DNA from: Sipunculus nudus
Taxonomy: Eukaryota; Annelida; Sipuncula; Golfingiida; Sipunculidae
Direction of reading: 5' to 3'
Assembly: GCA_026874595.1 (NCBI GenBank)
Contig: CM049315.1
Coordinates: 3,714,664 to 3,778,663 of the forward strand
DNA: 64,000 nucleotides
Shown here in pieces: positions 11,841 to 23,865 of the stretch. The position numbers were made by a program, and so were the translations under genes. Under the pieces are notes generated by a model. That model searched no databases. It had not been told where the DNA came from and saw only the letters and a list, made by a program, of their open reading frames with translations. Each line of letters opens with the position of its first letter. Within the stretch, counting starts at the first letter, position 1.

Positions 11841-13518
11841 GCCTAATCTGATATAGTTGGCAGTCTGCCAAAGCTATAAATAGATTGGCTCCACATGCAG
11901 CCCTGAGAGGCATGACACCCATGAGGTGATCACATGGTGCCCATGAGGTGTTCACATGTCACCCATGAGGGGATCACATGCCTTTGCTTGGCTGCACTGA
12001 GTGAACTCTTGACCTATATCTGGCTGCACTGAATGAACTCTTGATCTATTGCCAAATCTGAAACAGTTGGCAGTTTCTTAACCTATTTAAATATACAGAC
12101 ACAATCTTAGCCTGTTGGCAAATCTGTTTACACATACTGAAAGACTTTGGCTAAAATGCATTTTTTCAAGCTGACATATTCATAAACTTTTTATCAAAAT
12201 ATCTAGAATAATAAAAGATGCAGTTTTTTCATAAATAAGCTGAATCCCACAACATTTGATATATGACAGATCATTGCATAAAATCTGGGGATGGTAGTTC
12301 CTGCTATTCAGAGAAATTATGGGTTAATGTACAGATGACCAATGACCCCCGTACAAAAAAAGGTCAATGCAGCTGAGCACCAATACCTGAATTTCATATA
12401 TGGCTCATGTGACCAACACTGGCAGAAAATTTGGTGATGATAGCTCCGGCCGTTTCTGAGATTGTCATTTTAGTATGCTTTTTCAGACAGATGACTAGGT
12501 ACAACTTCCTGTAACTCGGCAAAAATTCACTGAACTTGAACCATTTGAACAAACTTGAGAGAGATGATATAAAAGATTATTTCTGTGAAATACTGAACAA
12601 ATTGGCTTGAGCGTTTTGGAGGAGGAGATTTTTAAGGTTTTTTAGCTTTTTCTCTATAAAATCTGAGAAAATGCAGATTTTTTCAGATGGCTAGTTTTTT
12701 GCATTAAATTTCATGATGCTATCTCCCGTCAATCCAATAGTATGAGTTAACGTATACCTGTGATTGTAAACATTGCCTGGCATGAGGAATATCTAATATC
12801 ATAAATCTACATTTTTTAAAAGTTTTTAAAAAACATTCTTGTCAATATTAACCAAAGATAACCTGAAATCTAAATGTCTGGAGGCATGATGTAACGGATG
12901 CTGATAAACTCATTCCAGGCTAGATGTATCTGCTTCACACAGCTAACATATATGGTAAAATGACTCAATTCAATCTTTATTATTCAGCCAAAATTCATTC
13001 TTCGGAACCATAAAAGACAATTAATTATTATAAGAATTATCCAGGGGATTGTTCTTGTAAAATATTAAACAAATTAGCCTCAGTGGCGTCAGTCAAAAAA
13101 TGTTTTGCAGGTTTATAACTCATATGGGAAAATAAAGCAAAATGGCTAAGTTAAGCTTCCCCTAACTCAGCCAAAAATCACTGAACCAAAACCATTTGAA
13201 CAAACTTGAATTATCAACATCTAAGGATAATTAATGTGTGAGATTTAAGAATTTGGCCCAGTGGTTTTTGAGAAGAAGATCTTTGTAGCCACTGAGCTAA
13301 AATGGGCTGTTATGGCATATGAATAAATTCAGCTTCCCATAACTCAGCCAAAAGTCACTGAACTGAGACCATTTGAACAAACTTCAGAAAGCACTACCCT
13401 AGGATCATTTCTGTGCGATATTAAACAATTTGCCCATATGGTTTCAGAGAAGAAGTTTTTTGTAGCTGTAAGTATGATATGGGCACTGATGACCCCCGTA
13501 CAAAAAAAAGCCGATGCA

Positions 13519-13530
13519 GGTGGCGCCACC
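13519..13530. other. GGTGGCGCCACC palindrome in HelE
   Basis: Perfect copy of the box preceded by GATGCA. The equivalent HelE position at 43457 reads GGTGGCGCCACA, one base off. Confidence 0.95.
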
Positions 13531-13989
13531 AATACCTCAATTTCAGATATGACTCATGTGACCAACATTAGCATAAAATAGGGTGATGATATCTCCAGCC
13601 GTTTCTAAGACTGTGATTTCGGTATGCTTTTTTGGACAGACTAAGTTCAACTATCTGTAACTCGGCCAAAAATCACCAAACTTAAACCATTCGAACAAAC
13701 TTGAGAGAGATTGTTCCAGGGATCATTTCTGTGAAATATTGGACAATTTGGATGAGCAGTTTCAGAGAAAAAGATTTTTAAAGCTTTTTTAGCTTTTCCC
13801 CTATAAAATCTAAGAAAATGCAGTTAGCCAAAAATTAAGCAAAATCCAATAGTTTTTTAGATGACTAATTTTTTGCATAAAATGTTGTGATGCTAACCCT
13901 TGCCGTTTTTAAGATAAAATAGGTTAATGTACAGACGACGGACGACGCCACACCATCGCATAAGCTCACAGGTTCACTAAAAAAAGCAT

Positions 13990-16900
13990 AGAACTTTTAT
14001 AATATGCCAGATGATAAAGCTGAAGTGAGATATTTAGTTGGAAGGTGATTACCCCCTTTAAAGTTTGTGTGGTAAATGATAAAGCTTAAGTAAAATATAT
14101 GGTCAGAATATGATTATCCCCACATGGTCAAGTGAGATATTTAGTCGGAAATTGATTGCCTTATTTATTCACTTTATCTGCCAGATTGTAGAGTTCAAGT
14201 GAGATACTTAGTCAGAAGTTGATTAAACCGTGTTTCTTAACTTTATATGCCAGATTGTAGGGTTCAAGTCAGATATTATAAAGTCAGACAGTGATTGCCC
14301 TGTTTGTTAACTTTATATGCCAATTATAGGGTTCAAGTGAGATACTTAGTCAGAAGGTGATTAAGCCCTCTTTATTAACTTTATATGCCAGATTGTAGGG
14401 TTCAAGTCAGATATTTAGTCAGAAGGTGATTGCCCTGTTTATTAACTTAATATGCCAGATTGTAGGGTTCAAGTCAGATATTAAGTCAGAAGGTGATTAA
14501 GCCCTCTTTATTAACTTTATATGCCAGATTGTAGGGTTCAAGTCAGATATTGTATAGTCAGAAGGTGATCGCCCTCTTTATTAACTTTATGTGCCAGATT
14601 GTAGGGTTCAAGTCAGATACTTAGTCAGAAGGTGATTGCCCTGTTTATTAACTTAATATGCCAGATTGTAGGGTTCAAGTCAGATATTAAGTCAGAAGGT
14701 GATTAAACCCTCTTTATTAACTTTATATGCCAGATTGTAGGGTTCAAGTAAGATATTATATAGTCAGAAGGTGATTGCCCTGTTTATTAACTTTATATGC
14801 CAAACTGTATGGTTCAAGTGAGATACTTAGTCAGAAGGTGATTAAGCCCTCTTTATTAACTTTATATGCCAAATTGTAGGGTTCAAGTCAGATATTGTAT
14901 AGTCAGAAGGTGATCGCCCTCTTTATTAACTTTATGTGCCAGATTGTAGGGTTCAAGTCAGATATTGTATAGTCAGAAGGTGATCGCCCTCTTTATTAAC
15001 TTTATATGCCAGATTGTAGGGTTCAAGTCAGATATTGTATAGTCAGAAGGTGATCGCCCTCTTTATTAACTTTATATGCCAAATTGTAGGGTTCAAGTCA
15101 GATATTGTATAGTCAGAAGGTGATCGCCCTCTTTATTAACTTTATGTGCCAGATTGTAGGGTTCAAGTCAGATATTGTATAGTCAGAAGGTGATCGCCCT
15201 CTTTATTAACTTTATGTGCCAAATTGTATGGTTCAAGTCAGATATTGTATAGTCAGAAGGTGATCGCCCTCTTTATTAACTTTATATGCCAAATTGTAGG
15301 GTTCAAGTCAGATATTGTATAGTCAGAAGGTGATCGCCCTCTTTATTAACTTTATGTGCCAGATTGTAGGGTTCAAGTCAGATATTGTATAGTCAGAAGG
15401 TGATCGCCCTCTTTATTAACTTTATATGCCAGATTGTAGGGTTCAAGTCAGATATTGTATAGTCAGAAGGTGATCGCCCTCTTTATTAACTTTATATGCC
15501 AAATTGTAGGGTTCAAGTCAGATATTGTATAGTCAGAAGGTGATCGCCCTCTTTATTAACTTTATGTGCCAGATTGTAGGGTTCAAGTCAGATATTGTAT
15601 AGTCAGAAGGTGATCGCCCTCTTTATTAACTTTATGTGCCAAATTGTATGGTTCAAGTCAGATATTGTATAGTCAGAAGGTGATCGCCCTCTTTATTAAC
15701 TTTATGTGCCAGATTGTAGGGTTCAAGTCAGATACTTAGTCAGAAGGTGATTAAGCCCTCTTTATTAACTTTATGTGCCAGATTGTAGGGTTCAAGTCAG
15801 ATATTGTATAGTCAGAAGGTGATCGCCCTCTTTATTAACTTTATATGCCAGATTGTAGGGTTCAAGTCAGATACTTAGTCAGAAGGTGATTGCCCTGTTT
15901 ATTAACTTAATATGCCAGATTGTAGGGTTCAAGTCAGATATTAAGTCAGAAGGTGATTAAACCCTCTTTATTAACTTTATATGCCAGATTGTAGGGTTCA
16001 AGTCAGATATTATATAGTCAGAAGGTGATTGCCCTGTTTATTAACTTTATGTGCCAAATTGTATGGTTCAAGTGAGATACTTAGTCAGAAGGTGATTAAG
16101 CCCTCTTTATTAACTTTATATGCCAGATTGTAGGGTTCAAGTCAGATATTGTATAGTCAGAAGGTGATCGCCCTCTTTATTAACTTTATGTGCCAGATTG
16201 TAGGGTTCAAGTCAGATACTTAGTCAGAAGGTGATTAAACCCTCTTTATTAACTTTATATGCCAGATTGTAGGGTTCAAGTCAGATATTATATAGTCAGA
16301 AGGTGATTGCCCTGTTTATTAACTTTATGTGCCAAATTGTAGGGTTCAAGTCAGATATTAAGTCAGAAGGTGATTAAGCCCTCTTTATTAACTTTATATG
16401 CCAGATTGTAGGGTTCAAGTCAGATATTGTATAGTCAGAAGGTGATCGCCCTCTTTATTAACTTTATGTGCCAGATTGTAGGGTTCAAGTCAGATACTTA
16501 GTCAGAAGGTGATTAAACCCTCTTTATTAACTTTATATGCCAGATTGTAGGGTTCAAGTAAGATATTATATAGTCAGAAGGTGATTGCCCTGTTTATTAA
16601 CTTAATATGCCAAATTGTATGGTTCAAGTGAGATACTTAGTCAGAAGGTGATTAAGCCCTCTTTATTAACTTTATATGCCAAATTGTAGGGTTCAAGTCA
16701 GATATTGTATAGTCAGAAGGTGATCGCCCTCTTTATTAACTTTATGTGCCAGATTGTAGGGTTCAAGTCAGATACTTAGTCAGAAGGTGATTGCCCTGTT
16801 TATTAACTTAATATGCCAGATTGTAGGGTTCAAGTCAGATATTAAGTCAGAAGGTGATTAAACCCTCTTTATTAACTTTATATGCCAGATTGTAGGGTTC

Positions 16901-17552
16901 AAGTAAGATATTATATAGTCAGAAGGTGATTGCCCTGTTTATTAACTTTATGTGCCAAATTGTATGGTTCAAGTGAGATACTTAGTCAGAAGGTGATTAA
17001 GCCCTCTTTATTAACTTTATATGCCAGATTGTAGGGTTCAAGTAAGATATTATATAGTCAGAAGGTGATTGCCCTGTTTATTAACTTTATGTGCCAAATT
17101 GTATGGTTCAAGTGAGATACTTAGTCAGAAGGTGATTAAGCCCTCTTTATTAACTTTATGTGCCAGATTGTAGGGTTCAAGTCAGATATTGTATAGTCAG
17201 AAGGTGATCGCCCTCTTTATTAACTTTATGTGCCAGATTGTAGGGTTCAAGTCAGATACTTAGTCAGAAGGTGATTAAACCCTCTTTATTAACTTTATAT
17301 GCCAGATTGTAGGGTTCAAGTAAGATATTATATAGTCAGAAGGTGATTGCCCTGTTTATTAACTTAATATGCCAAATTGTATGGTTCAAGTGAGATACTT
17401 AGTCAGAAGGTGATTAAGCCCTCTTTATTAACTTTATATGCCAAATTGTAGGGTTCAAGTCAGATATTGTATAGTCAGAAGGTGATCGCCCTCTTTATTA
17501 ACTTTATGTGCCAGATTGTAGGGTTCAAGTCAGATACTTAGTCAGACGGTGA
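13990..17552. repeat. Minisatellite, about 50 monomers of 67-70 bp
   Basis: Monomers begin near CCAGATTGTAGGGTTCAAG and run through AGTCAGAAGGTGAT to TTATTAACTTTAT. Main variants differ in the middle: GATATTGTATAG..GATCGCCCTC (70 bp), GATACTTAG..GATTAAGCCCTC (69 bp), GATACTTAG..GATTGCCCTG (67 bp), GATATTAAG..GATTAAACCCTC and GATATTATATAG..GATTGCCCTG. The first 200 bases hold strongly diverged monomers, as expected at an array edge. The array starts a few bases after the HelE 5' end and stops at 17552 inside a monomer. Confidence 0.97.
14846..15705. repeat. 420-bp higher-order repeat, six monomers
   Basis: Bases 14846-15285 are identical, base for base, to 15266-15705, an offset of exactly 420 bases or six 70-bp monomers. 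The monomers are told apart by TTATATG versus TTATGTG and by AGATTGTAGG, AAATTGTAGG or AAATTGTATG at their junctions. This is a recent segmental amplification inside the array. Confidence 0.95.
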
Positions 17553-17793
17553 TTTTCATGATTTTCTCCACAAGCAGGCTGTTGTAAATATAACTTGAGA
17601 GTACTCCTTATAGCACATACCACAACCAAGACCCAACACTGACAGCCTTGTGGAACACACTATTCTGTTATTTTTCTTTCCTGAAGAACCCTATGACTGC
17701 TGAAGAATACACGAAGAACCTTGACTTTTGCATTTAAGTGAAGAAGGTGGCACTGTAAGTTTATCAATGTATTTAAATTTCTTTTTTCTGATG

Positions 17794-18530
17794 TGAAATG
17801 ACCAATATCTCAAAGAACACCTTTAATCACATGACCATTAAATGGTGTTCCTATAGAATGGGAGGAATCTGTGCAGTACCTAGGAAATATGGTAAGCTCA
17901 GACTTATCAGATCATCATGATATAATAAATAAAAGGGGCAAATTTATCTCAAGCTTTAATGTTCTAATGTCTAACTTTGGATGTCTGTCGACGAGGGTTG
18001 TAAATAAGTTATTTCATTCCTTTTGTTGTTCATTCTATGGCTGTCAGTCCTGGATATTACAGCATAAATCAATAGAAAAATTATGTACATCTTATAACAA
18101 GGCTTTGCGTCATATTTGGCATTTGCCATATAACTCACACAGGAGTATTGTTCATGGTCTTGCAGGGTCTTCTTCCCTGATAAATATATTGATTGCACGC
18201 TTTATCACATTTTTATGCACTATGTATACTGCTGAAAATAATATTGTATGGTCCTTAGCTAAAAGAGCTAAGTATACATCTGTCGGTGTACTTGGAAACA
18301 ATCTACTATATCTTGAAAGTGATATGGATAAATATGGAATGTGGGGTGACACTGGTAATCTAAATACCCTAAAGAGTCACTATCAAAAGATACCAATGTC
18401 TGATAACATAGAATTAATATCGGAATTAACTGATTGTAAAGACGGATTAAGTGCGTCACACTTAACAAATGAGGAAGTGAACATGCTGATTAATGTGTTG
18501 TCTACTGTTGAGGTGATGTCTCTCGACTGA
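17794..18530 (+). pseudogene. Reverse transcriptase C-terminal fragment, frameshifted
   Basis: The open frame continues from CCA at about 17841 to the stop at 18528-18530. It shows family hallmarks of the region behind the RT catalytic core: VQYLGNMVSSD, then FCCSFYGCQSW, then YNKALRHIWHLPYNSH. Upstream, another frame (17794-17850) reads C-E-M-T-N-I-S and T-I-N-G-V-P-I-E-W would join if one A were removed from the AAA at about 17846-17848, so I infer a single-base frameshift. The catalytic FADD box and endonuclease are absent. The product would be inactive; the frame is a relic of a LINE ORF2. Confidence 0.75.
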
Positions 18531-18640
18531 ATGGTCCTATATCTGTATTTGATTTGCATTTTCGTTGTTTGTTTGTTTGTTTTTCATTGAATACAATCAA
18601 TGTACTCTGTTGTGGTACGAATAAAGATATATATATAAGA
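17794..18640 (+). mobile_element. 5'-truncated non-LTR retrotransposon
   Basis: The fragment carries the last part of an ORF2-type reading frame, a 3' UTR with an ATTG/TTTG-rich stretch, and a tail GAATAAAGATATATATATAA. Simple-repeat tails of this kind are usual for CR1/jockey-like LINEs. The 5' end lies just right of the minisatellite, which is consistent with truncated reverse transcription. The clade is not decided. Confidence 0.75.
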
Positions 18641-21528
18641 TAAAAGACACAGGGCACAGATGAGCATGATTCCTCTGTCAAGCTTAGTTCAGTTGTCAGA
18701 CAGTATTAACTTTTGTAATTTTCATTAATTTTCCTTCAAATATGAGTATTTTATTTATTCTACGAAATGTTTTTATCATGCATATTAAAATAATTTTACT
18801 TAACTGGTCACCAAAGTCAACAAATAAAGCACAATGTGAATTATTTTTGTTAATGGGAATACAAATATGTATCTATATATAGTGAAATACAAATATAAAA
18901 CAAGATTAAAACAGTCAAGATGGAGAAAGTTGTTTTCCTGAAATTCATAGTGATCATAACCTCTTAAAATCTTATTCTACACTTTATTTGATGTAAAGTT
19001 TGTGCTAAGGGATATTTTCAAAGAAATCCGATGCATACTGCACATTGTAATTCTTTATTGATATTTTATATCTAAAATTGCTGTGTTGGGTTCTGCAAGA
19101 AAAAGTCCCTACCTGTTTACCATGTAAATGGTTTGTTGCGTTTCCAGTATATTTTTTTTTCATATATAACCTTAACTTGCCAGTGAAACATAATCAGTTT
19201 CCAGTATAAGCTGATTATAGCTTGAGGTGGCACTGCTGTTACATGACATACAGCCATAAATGTTTTCTTGATGAAAGTTCTTTCAAAATAACAGAAAGCT
19301 TTGATCAGTTCAATTCCATTCTATATACAGTGGCTGTGTTTTTTTTTCCATGCATCTTGAACAATGTGTAATGACCTTTAACAAGTTTTGGTGACATTTC
19401 AAAATTTCTGCAGACTCAGCAAAAACCACGTCCAAATTTTCTGCTGCTCCAATGTCACTAAAAGCAGCATTTTACATTCAAAGTGCTTCTTACATAAACT
19501 CAGACAGTATTATTTTGATAAATACTATAATTTGGACTCATTTGATCTATTTCAGGCCTTGAATCCCAGTGCACTTTAGAATATAAAGTTACCACTGGAG
19601 TACCCCTGCTGTCTGGATCATTGTGGCGGGTAATGATTCCAAATGATGTTCTTCATAAAACTATTTCAACTGATGAAATGAGGATCCAAACAGCTGTCCT
19701 GTGTGGTCTTTATCACGTTTCACCTGTTTCTGTTGTCTGGTAAATTTCTTAAATTGTCAATCACAAACAGTAAAAAATCCCCTGACATTTACTAAACTTC
19801 TGGAGATTTGTCAAACAGCTTAATGATTCATAAATTTTCTTATGTACTTTGATCTGCTAACTTTGTGCCCTGCTAGTAACAAATTTCAAAGACATTTTTT
19901 TGGAACTTCTTAAAAATTTTTCCATTGAACCTTAATGTCCTTTTTGCCTCAAACTTAATTAATTACATTGAAAATTTCTTAGGGGATGAGGGCTTGACAC
20001 GGTCCTACCTGTATCTGTAAGGGCATGTCAAGCAATTTCTAAACAGCCTATGATTCTTGGTTGGTCTGATTCCTGGCCCTGTGCCAGTAACCGTGTTATT
20101 AGACCAATGAGAGCAGGTGTCACATGTTTAAAATGTGGAGCTGGATGCACAATGAGATACCACAATCTTTGGTCTGATTACACTTCTCTGCTCGATGTGC
20201 ACCCTAGTTGTCAAACTCAGACAATTTCCTATAAAAAGCAGCTGTGACATGAAAAGAGGCCTGGGACAACTGTAGTGTATAACCAATGGGTGAGGAGAGT
20301 ACCTATGTGTGGATGTTGGTTTTATCTGCGGCTGCTAAATTATGCCAGTCCCATCTATACAGCTATTTTGTCATGTGCAGTGCATGAAATCCACCTTAAC
20401 AAAGAACCTGAACGAAACTGTTTCAAACCAATGCACAATTTTGAAATTTGAAGAAAAGTTCATCCAGGGAAGTTCTCCATGACTCATCTGTCATGCCCTT
20501 AAGTCAAATACAGAGCTACTGTCTGGAAGACCATTTAACCTTAAAAGTCTCATGTATAAGGTGTTGAGGCATTCAATTGTTTAAAATTCCCTCCTTACCA
20601 TCTAAAAATTGCAGCAGGAGACAAACTGGGCATACATGGAAAGGACAGAATAAGATTCAAAGAGACCTATCTTTTACACAGGGCAGAGAATTAGTCAAGA
20701 AAAAATATATCCCAAATTCTTCTCCTTTTCTATATCTCCCCATGTTCAACCCATTATCTGTTTTTCTCCTCCAGCAAATGGCTGTCATTAATTTTTGTGA
20801 CAATGTCAGACTTTGTGTGGGTGGGTGATGCATGGAGGGCCTGAGGAATGCTATATCAAAGTAAAATACCTCCCAGAACTGATCACGATGATGAATTTTG
20901 GAAAATGAGCATGGAGGGATAGCATCAGTTCATAATACTAATCTAATACTGAAGATGCTGACATATCAAACTAGTCGATCATTTCATGAAAAGGGCAACC
21001 TTACAAAACTTTTCCTGAAGTCTAGGCATATATACTTAGCATTTCATGTAATGGTCGAAAAACATTAACCTTGTCATTTACCAAGCCTGGCTAATCACTG
21101 AATATTTCAAATAAAAGATATTTTGAGAGATATCATGTATTATTTTATGACACTGAGACAATGCACAGAGATGCTCATAAACCCATAAGCCCAGTGTATG
21201 TGTTTTTTATGAACTCTGTGCATTCTGTAAATTATTTCATGATATTTTGAGTGGTAAATGTAAATGTATCAATGATATATGTATTTTCAACAACAACAAA
21301 AAATTCTCTATTGGAAACAGTGATAAAAATCTAAATTTTCAATTCATCTATAGTTCTGAGGTATCTTTAATGCTAAATTTTATGGTACAAGAAAGGGGCC
21401 ATAAGTTAAGAATTTAGTTAGGTGGTGACCAGGGCCCATACTTTCCACAATTGTTCTTTTTTATTTACACTATATTAAGTGTGTGGCATTGTGCAATCAA
21501 TGAGGATGCATGGATTTCTGTAGGAATG
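18641..21528. other. No gene recognised
   Basis: About 2.9 kb of AT-rich DNA with short chance frames. Nothing resembling a conserved exon or known repeat end was seen. Confidence 0.55.
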
Positions 21529-21648
21529 ATAAGTCACTTTTCAAGCCACCTGAATTTTATATTCAGGGATTAGTCACTTTTCAAGCCACCTGAATTTTAT
21601 AGTCAGGGATGAGTCAATTTTCAAGCCACCTGAATTTTATAGTCAGGG
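21529..21648. repeat. 40-bp tandem repeat, 3 copies
   Basis: Three consecutive 40-base units with the core TTTTCAAGCCACCTGAATTT. The last two are nearly identical and the first differs at a few positions. Confidence 0.95.
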
Positions 21649-23160
21649 CAGTTTTTTAACAGTGAATTACTGATCTTTGGATGAAATATTCAGCATTTCA
21701 ACACAGGGTTGGGTTTAATCCAGATAAAACTTGTTTAATCCAGGACAATGGAAAAAACTGGTTTATCCAGTTTAATCCAGTTGTATCTTGATTATACAGG
21801 ATTAAACTAGATCAAACTAAAAAAAAAGAGGCCCATGGGTCACGTCGCTCAGCTGAATTTTGGAAAAAAATATTAGCAACTGCATAATATTTTTATTTCT
21901 TTTTTTTCATGTAAAATAGCATTTGAAACGCTAAGAGAAAAAGGCCCTGCTACAATGAAACTGTAAATTATAGAATAATTGGCATAAGCTTAAGCTTATG
22001 CACTGTGCAATAAATGAAACCTGTAGCCTGAAACCATAATGAAGCACCAAGGGAAAAAATGGGCCTATAGTACGTGTTATATAAAAGTTACAATTCATAA
22101 ACATATAATGTGTTAAGGTAATTAAGTTTTCAAAAGTTAAATATATGGCCATATGAGTTAACAAGGGACCCCTGGGTCATGGTGCTCAGCTGATCGTGAT
22201 TAGACTATAAATGTTTCTCCACTGTGATACTATATCGATTCAATAAAGTTTATGAATATCATTGACATGTTGGGCTATTATAAAGGAGTGTAATGTAATA
22301 TGTGAGTAAATGATAAATGAAATTACCTGACTGATGGATTAATAGAGTAAAATATAATGGTTTATTTTTTATTTATTTAGGAGGGGTTGAAAACTGTGAT
22401 ATATTTGAGCAAACAGAATGCAATGACAGCAGTAATAAGCAGTAGTAGAATGATGATAAGGCTATTTGTTGAAGGATCTAAAGTGTATGGTAGTCTGCAA
22501 GCTTTCAATTTGACAGATTTGATGTTTTTATTAACTATGCTGATGAAGTGATTTATGAATTTGTGACTGTATGACACAATATCTCTTTAGTCTTGACAAG
22601 GTACATTATTGTGATGCCCACTATGTCTACATATAACACAATATTGACATAATTTCTGGCATATACATAGGTACCTATGGACGAATAGTTATACAAAATA
22701 TTAAAGTATGAATATATCCGATTCATCTTGTTCTTGCTTACTGAGGCTGACTTTGGGATAGGGTTCAGAGGCGGGAAAAGTGAGGACAGCACAAAGGTGT
22801 ATGTAGAAATATTCTATTTTAATGGTTTCATTTATATAAGCATATGAAAAGCTAAGAGGAAAGGGGCCCTCCTACTTGGTTATAGTAAAGTTCTTAATAT
22901 ATGATTGCAAACTAATACTCTGACAAGACTGTCATGAAGAAAAACAGTAAAAGTTTTGAGATACTGTGATGCATATGAAAATTTACAGATGGACAGGCAA
23001 GTGGACAGAATGGACTTATACCTTTATTTCACTTTCAAGGGAATAATGCATTTAAGTTTATACATAAGCCTATTTTTTTAGCATATCCACTTTTTCCATT
23101 AAGAAGTTTTTATCTGAATCATTTTTTTTATTTACAGGTTTTATAAATTTTTAATAAAAA

Positions 23161-23300
23161 AAAAACTGAAAATATAAGTTAAAATATTAGAATTGTTGCA
23201 AAAGTTGCAATCATTATATATTCAGAGTAAAAAAACTGAAACTATAAGTTAAAATATTAGAATTGTTGCAAAAGTTGCAATCATTATCTATCCAGAGTGT
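23161..23300. repeat. 70-bp tandem duplication
   Basis: Bases 23161-23230 and 23231-23300 are near-identical. The related HelA copy at the window start has this segment once, so the duplication is private to this copy. Confidence 0.9.
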
Positions 23301-23851
23301 AGCTCATATTGGGTCATATTATGTATACACATATATTTTATTATTTTTAAATCATAAATGTTAAAACTGAATTTAAAAGAAAATAATGCCACAACATGGC
23401 ATTTACAAGAATATTCCTTGAATCACTATTAAAAAGTTTTGCACATTGGAGCATTCAGTACATGCTTAATTTTATTCACCAAAATAAAATAAAAGATTCA
23501 GTAAATTTGATAAAATAAAACATCTTTTCAAATATAGTATACACACTGTTGGTTGAATGAGGGACAAACAATATCATTGTGCTAATTACTATCCCAGTTT
23601 TAATTTATTAATGGAATTAATAGTCAATTTCACACCTGGTGAAGTTTTTACTCTTCTGAAGTAAGGAATTACTTATCTGATGAACATCCACACTTTCATA
23701 GCAATACACCACTTTGTGGACACAATTAAATGTACACTTTAATCATTGTAACCCTGGTGATACAATACAAAATCTAAAATGTAGCATAGCCTAGAATAAG
23801 AATGAATCAAATACAGAAAATAATAACATTCATCTAGTTTATGCACCTTCT

Positions 23852-23865
23852 GGGGGGGGGGGGGG
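23852..23865 (+). repeat. poly(G) tract, 14 bases
   Basis: Positional counterpart of the G run at 884-902 in the sister HelA copy; the length differs by five bases. Confidence 0.95.

Larger units (their letters stand above)
10328..13977 (-). mobile_element. HelE element, Helentron-like, interrupted
   Basis: The left edge CAAGGCCTACAGGCC forms a GGCCT/AGGCC hairpin, followed by GCGAACCTGTG. The right edge ends CTCACAGGTTCAC before an A-run, so GAACCTGTG is an inverted repeat, subterminal on one side and near-terminal on the other. The copy at 60188 matches through to about 13245 except for one 0.8-kb insertion here (10504-11301). The interior holds several module types: a GGTGGCACCACC type (11310-11600), a 32-bp repeat, and a module on the CACTGAAC/CATTTGAACAAACTTGA theme repeated between 12480 and 13840. 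No coding capacity was found. Confidence 0.7.

Noticed and set aside
13990-17552. CRISPR array
   Set aside because: Units of 67-70 bp are repeated over their whole length without unique spacers, and the context is a eukaryotic genome. It is a minisatellite.
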